Below are positions 61,961-64,000 of a stretch of 64,000 bases of DNA, in pieces (position 1 is the first letter of the stretch; each line of letters opens with the position of its first letter). The stretch spans positions 1 through 64,000 of the forward strand of contig JABABU010000003.1 of assembly GCA_014238065.1 (NCBI GenBank). The letters are read 5' to 3'. A model generated the notes under the pieces. It was not told the origin of the DNA and did not search any database. It was given only the letters and a program-made list of their open reading frames with translations. This DNA comes from Actinomycetota bacterium. Lineage in GTDB: Bacteria > Actinomycetota > Acidimicrobiia > Acidimicrobiales > Poriferisodalaceae. The position numbers and the translations under genes are program-made.

Positions 61961-64000
61961 TCAACGCCCGGCGAGCATCAACGCGCTGTTGATGAGACCG
62001 AGGTGCGAATACCCCTGAGGCACGTTGCCGAGTGCCTCGCCCGTCGCTGGGTCGTACTCCTCGGACAGCAGACCGGTGTGGCCGGCCAACCCGCACATCT
62101 GTGAGAACAGCGTCTCGGCATCATTGGTACGTCCGACCAATACGTAGGACTCGATGAGCCATGACGCCATGAAGTGCCAACCACCCTCTGTCCCCGGCAG
62201 ACCGTCATCCGATCGATAGCGATACACCGTGGGACCATCGCGCAAGAGTGCCTCGACCGCCTCGACGGTGTTCACGAACCGCTCATCACGCGGATCGATC
62301 ATGCCGGTCAGCCCGACCGCCAGGACCGATGCGTCCATGTCGGCGTCGTCGTAGGCCGCGGTGAACGCGGGAATTTCAGCCTTGTACGCGAACTCGGAGA
62401 CCTCGTCGACCAAGGCATCCATCTCCGAACGCCACTGCTCCACGAGTCTGTGCGTGTCTTGGCCTCTCTGACCAGACGAGGTGTCGAAATGTTCGGCCAG
62501 CTTCGCGGCCCTGTCGAGGGTGAGCCAACACATTGCCTTCGAGTGCGTGTGATGACGCGGCGGCTTCCGGATTTCCCAGATGCCATGGTCGGGGTCACGC
62601 CACCGACTCACCACGGCATTGGCCATGTCCTTCACCAAGCTCCAGTGCTCGCCTGACACCGGAGCGCCGGCGACGTGAAGTTGATGGACGAGATCGACGA
62701 CGGGACCGAACACGTCGAGTTGCACCTGGCCATCGGCAGCATTGCCCACCCTGACCGGTCGACTACCCGCGTAACCCGGCAGATCGGCCAACTCGGCTTC
62801 GGGCGGCAGGTGGCGACCCGAGACGTTGAACAGTGGTGCGATACGTTCGAGATCTCCTCGGCCATCGACGACACGAAGCACCCAATCGAGATATGCCACC
62901 GCCTCTTCTTGGCTGCCGAGCCTGACCAGTGCTGACATGCTGAGCGCTGCATCGCGAAGCCAGCAGTACCGGTAATCCCAGTTCCTCACACCGCCGATGC
63001 ACTCTGGGAGGCTCGTTGTGGCCGCGGCGACGACTGCACCGGTAGGCCCCTGAACGAGACCCTTCAGCAACAACGCACTCCGCTCGACCAGAGACGACTC
63101 ACGCTCACCGATCTCCAGCGAGCCGGCCCAATCGCTCCAGAACGAGGCGGTGCCGACCCTTCGCTCCGATTCGGTCAGCCGCTCGGCGAGATCGGATGTG
63201 CCTGATCGCATCTCCAACACGACATCCGACGGGCCGAGGTCGATGACGGCGAGCGCAGTGTTGTGAATGCCGTCTTCGGAGATGACCCAGTCGACGCCTG
63301 GCGAACGGAGCACGAGCACCGCTTGGGCGCCGACGACTTCGAGGCCGTCGACATGCTGAACGATCCTGGTCGGAACCCTGCCGAAGTCGAGCCGCGGCGC
63401 GAATTCGACAACAGCTTTCCCGCTGCCGGAGAGCACCCGAATCAGGTCCGTACGTCCCGCTACCTCGGTGGGTAACCCTTCGGAACAGTCGAGATAGTCG
63501 ACCACTGTCATTCGTGGCCATGTCGACTCGAGGACCATGGTCGACTTGAGATAGCGCTGTGAAGCCGGCCGGTCGCCTTCACTCGGTCGAACGGAGAAGA
63601 AACCCGCTGCAGGACCTCCAACGAGCTCGGCGAACACCGCGCCGCTGTCGATGCGCGGAACACACATCCACGTGATTCGTGCGTCCGGCGTAACAATCGC
63701 TGCCGTCCGTTGGTCTGACAGCAGCGAGTGGCTCTCAATCGGCACGGCAGCAGAACCCATCAACCAACTGCGGCGGTGATGGGACAACTTGGCCAGCAGT
63801 CGTGCGACCTCGTCGGTGCCGGCGATGCTGAACTCGGCAATCGTCTCGCTGTCACCGACCTTCACCCCGATGTCGGGACCCCCCAGTGTCGCGAAACCGT
63901 CTTCGTCGGTGAGGTCGTCGCCGATGAACAGCACCGCAGAAGCGTTCACCTGCCTCCGGATCTCGTTGAGCGCAGCGCCCTTGTTCTGCTCGACGAATGA
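61961..64000 (-). CDS. Trehalose-phosphatase / GH15 glucoamylase-trehalase fusion (5' truncated)
   Basis: 679 residues remain; the gene runs off the right edge. The first 75 residues are the C-terminal end of an OtsB-type HAD phosphatase: NKGAALNEIRRQ (motif III Lys), FIGDDLTDEDGFATL (motif IV metal Asps) and IGVKVGDSETIAEF. The rest is GH15: PDARITWMCVPRIDSGAVFAELVGG, GVRNWDYRYCWLRDAALSMSALVRLG, GIWEIRKPPRHHTHSKAMCWLTLDRAAKLAE and LSEEYDPATGEALGNVPQGYSHLGLINSALML with the second catalytic Glu. It may dephosphorylate trehalose-6-phosphate and hydrolyse trehalose or a related glucan. Confidence 0.88.
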   Translation of the reverse strand, partial: SFVEQNKGAALNEIRRQVNASAVLFIGDDLTDEDGFATLGGPDIGVKVGDSETIAEFSIAGTDEVARLLAKLSHHRRSWLMGSAAVPIESHSLLSDQRTAAIVTPDARITWMCVPRIDSGAVFAELVGGPAAGFFSVRPSEGDRPASQRYLKSTMVLESTWPRMTVVDYLDCSEGLPTEVAGRTDLIRVLSGSGKAVVEFAPRLDFGRVPTRIVQHVDGLEVVGAQAVLVLRSPGVDWVISEDGIHNTALAVIDLGPSDVVLEMRSGTSDLAERLTESERRVGTASFWSDWAGSLEIGERESSLVERSALLLKGLVQGPTGAVVAAATTSLPECIGGVRNWDYRYCWLRDAALSMSALVRLGSQEEAVAYLDWVLRVVDGRGDLERIAPLFNVSGRHLPPEAELADLPGYAGSRPVRVGNAADGQVQLDVFGPVVDLVHQLHVAGAPVSGEHWSLVKDMANAVVSRWRDPDHGIWEIRKPPRHHTHSKAMCWLTLDRAAKLAEHFDTSSGQRGQDTHRLVEQWRSEMDALVDEVSEFAYKAEIPAFTAAYDDADMDASVLAVGLTGMIDPRDERFVNTVEAVEALLRDGPTVYRYRSDDGLPGTEGGWHFMASWLIESYVLVGRTNDAETLFSQMCGLAGHTGLLSEEYDPATGEALGNVPQGYSHLGLINSALMLAGR

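Overview
The window is a gene-dense, high-GC bacterial chromosome segment. Gene content and style point to an actinobacterium, most likely class Acidimicrobiia (Ilumatobacter-like). The support is a PafB/PafC pair, mycothiol-type DinB proteins, a secreted beta-propeller/CAP protein, a PASTA kinase, GatCAB with no glutaminyl-tRNA synthetase in view, many GTG starts, and many apparently leaderless starts with a TANNNT box 6-8 nt upstream. The class assignment is inference. I see no phage, insertion sequence, CRISPR array or replication origin, and no gene-free stretch over 300 bases.

Layout. 1-8.5 kb: tail of a secreted repeat protein, a small surface-polysaccharide group (GT-C-like membrane protein, MocA oxidoreductase, acetyltransferase), pafBC, a propeller-CAP protein, a hydrolase and a DUF6159 protein. 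8.5-15.7 kb: acyl-CoA ligase with enoyl-CoA hydratase, a lipoprotein, tRNA-Glu(CUC), tRNA-Gln(CUG), gltX and three small proteins. 15.8-24.8 kb: branched-chain amino acid genes cimA-ilvE-leuB behind an attenuator, greA, a hydrolase, a ROK kinase, and an IclR regulator divergent from leuCD. 24.9-32.7 kb: a Wzz/BY-kinase-like protein, aminotransferase, GNAT enzyme, a probable selenoprotein redoxin, YqgE and a two-component system. 32.9-36.4 kb: ilvB-ilvN-ilvC behind a second attenuator. 36.5-47.5 kb: PQQ-type dehydrogenase, MATE exporter, hydrolases, gatCAB, ferredoxin, SCP2 and Ser/Thr kinase. 47.6-53.2 kb: ligA, mnmA and cysteine desulfurase. 53.2-60 kb: a seven-gene MoxR/DUF58 membrane operon. 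60-64 kb: methyltransferase, SRPBCC-APH fusion and an OtsB-GH15 fusion cut by the window end.

How it works together. Isoleucine, valine and leucine synthesis are spread over three transcription units with two kinds of control. leuB-ilvE-cimA and ilvBNC each have a 12-residue leader peptide rich in Leu/Ile/Val followed by two hairpins; leuCD has a repeat-bearing operator shared with its IclR regulator. Cimа-type citramalate synthesis gives a pyruvate route to isoleucine. gltX, the two tRNAs and gatCAB form the indirect Gln-tRNA route. mnmA and its cysteine desulfurase overlap and supply tRNA 2-thiolation.

The most striking item is the gene at 29160-30260. An in-frame TGA replaces the first cysteine of a thioredoxin-like active site and is followed at the right distance by a hairpin with the features of a bacterial SECIS, so it is read here as a selenocysteine-containing redoxin.
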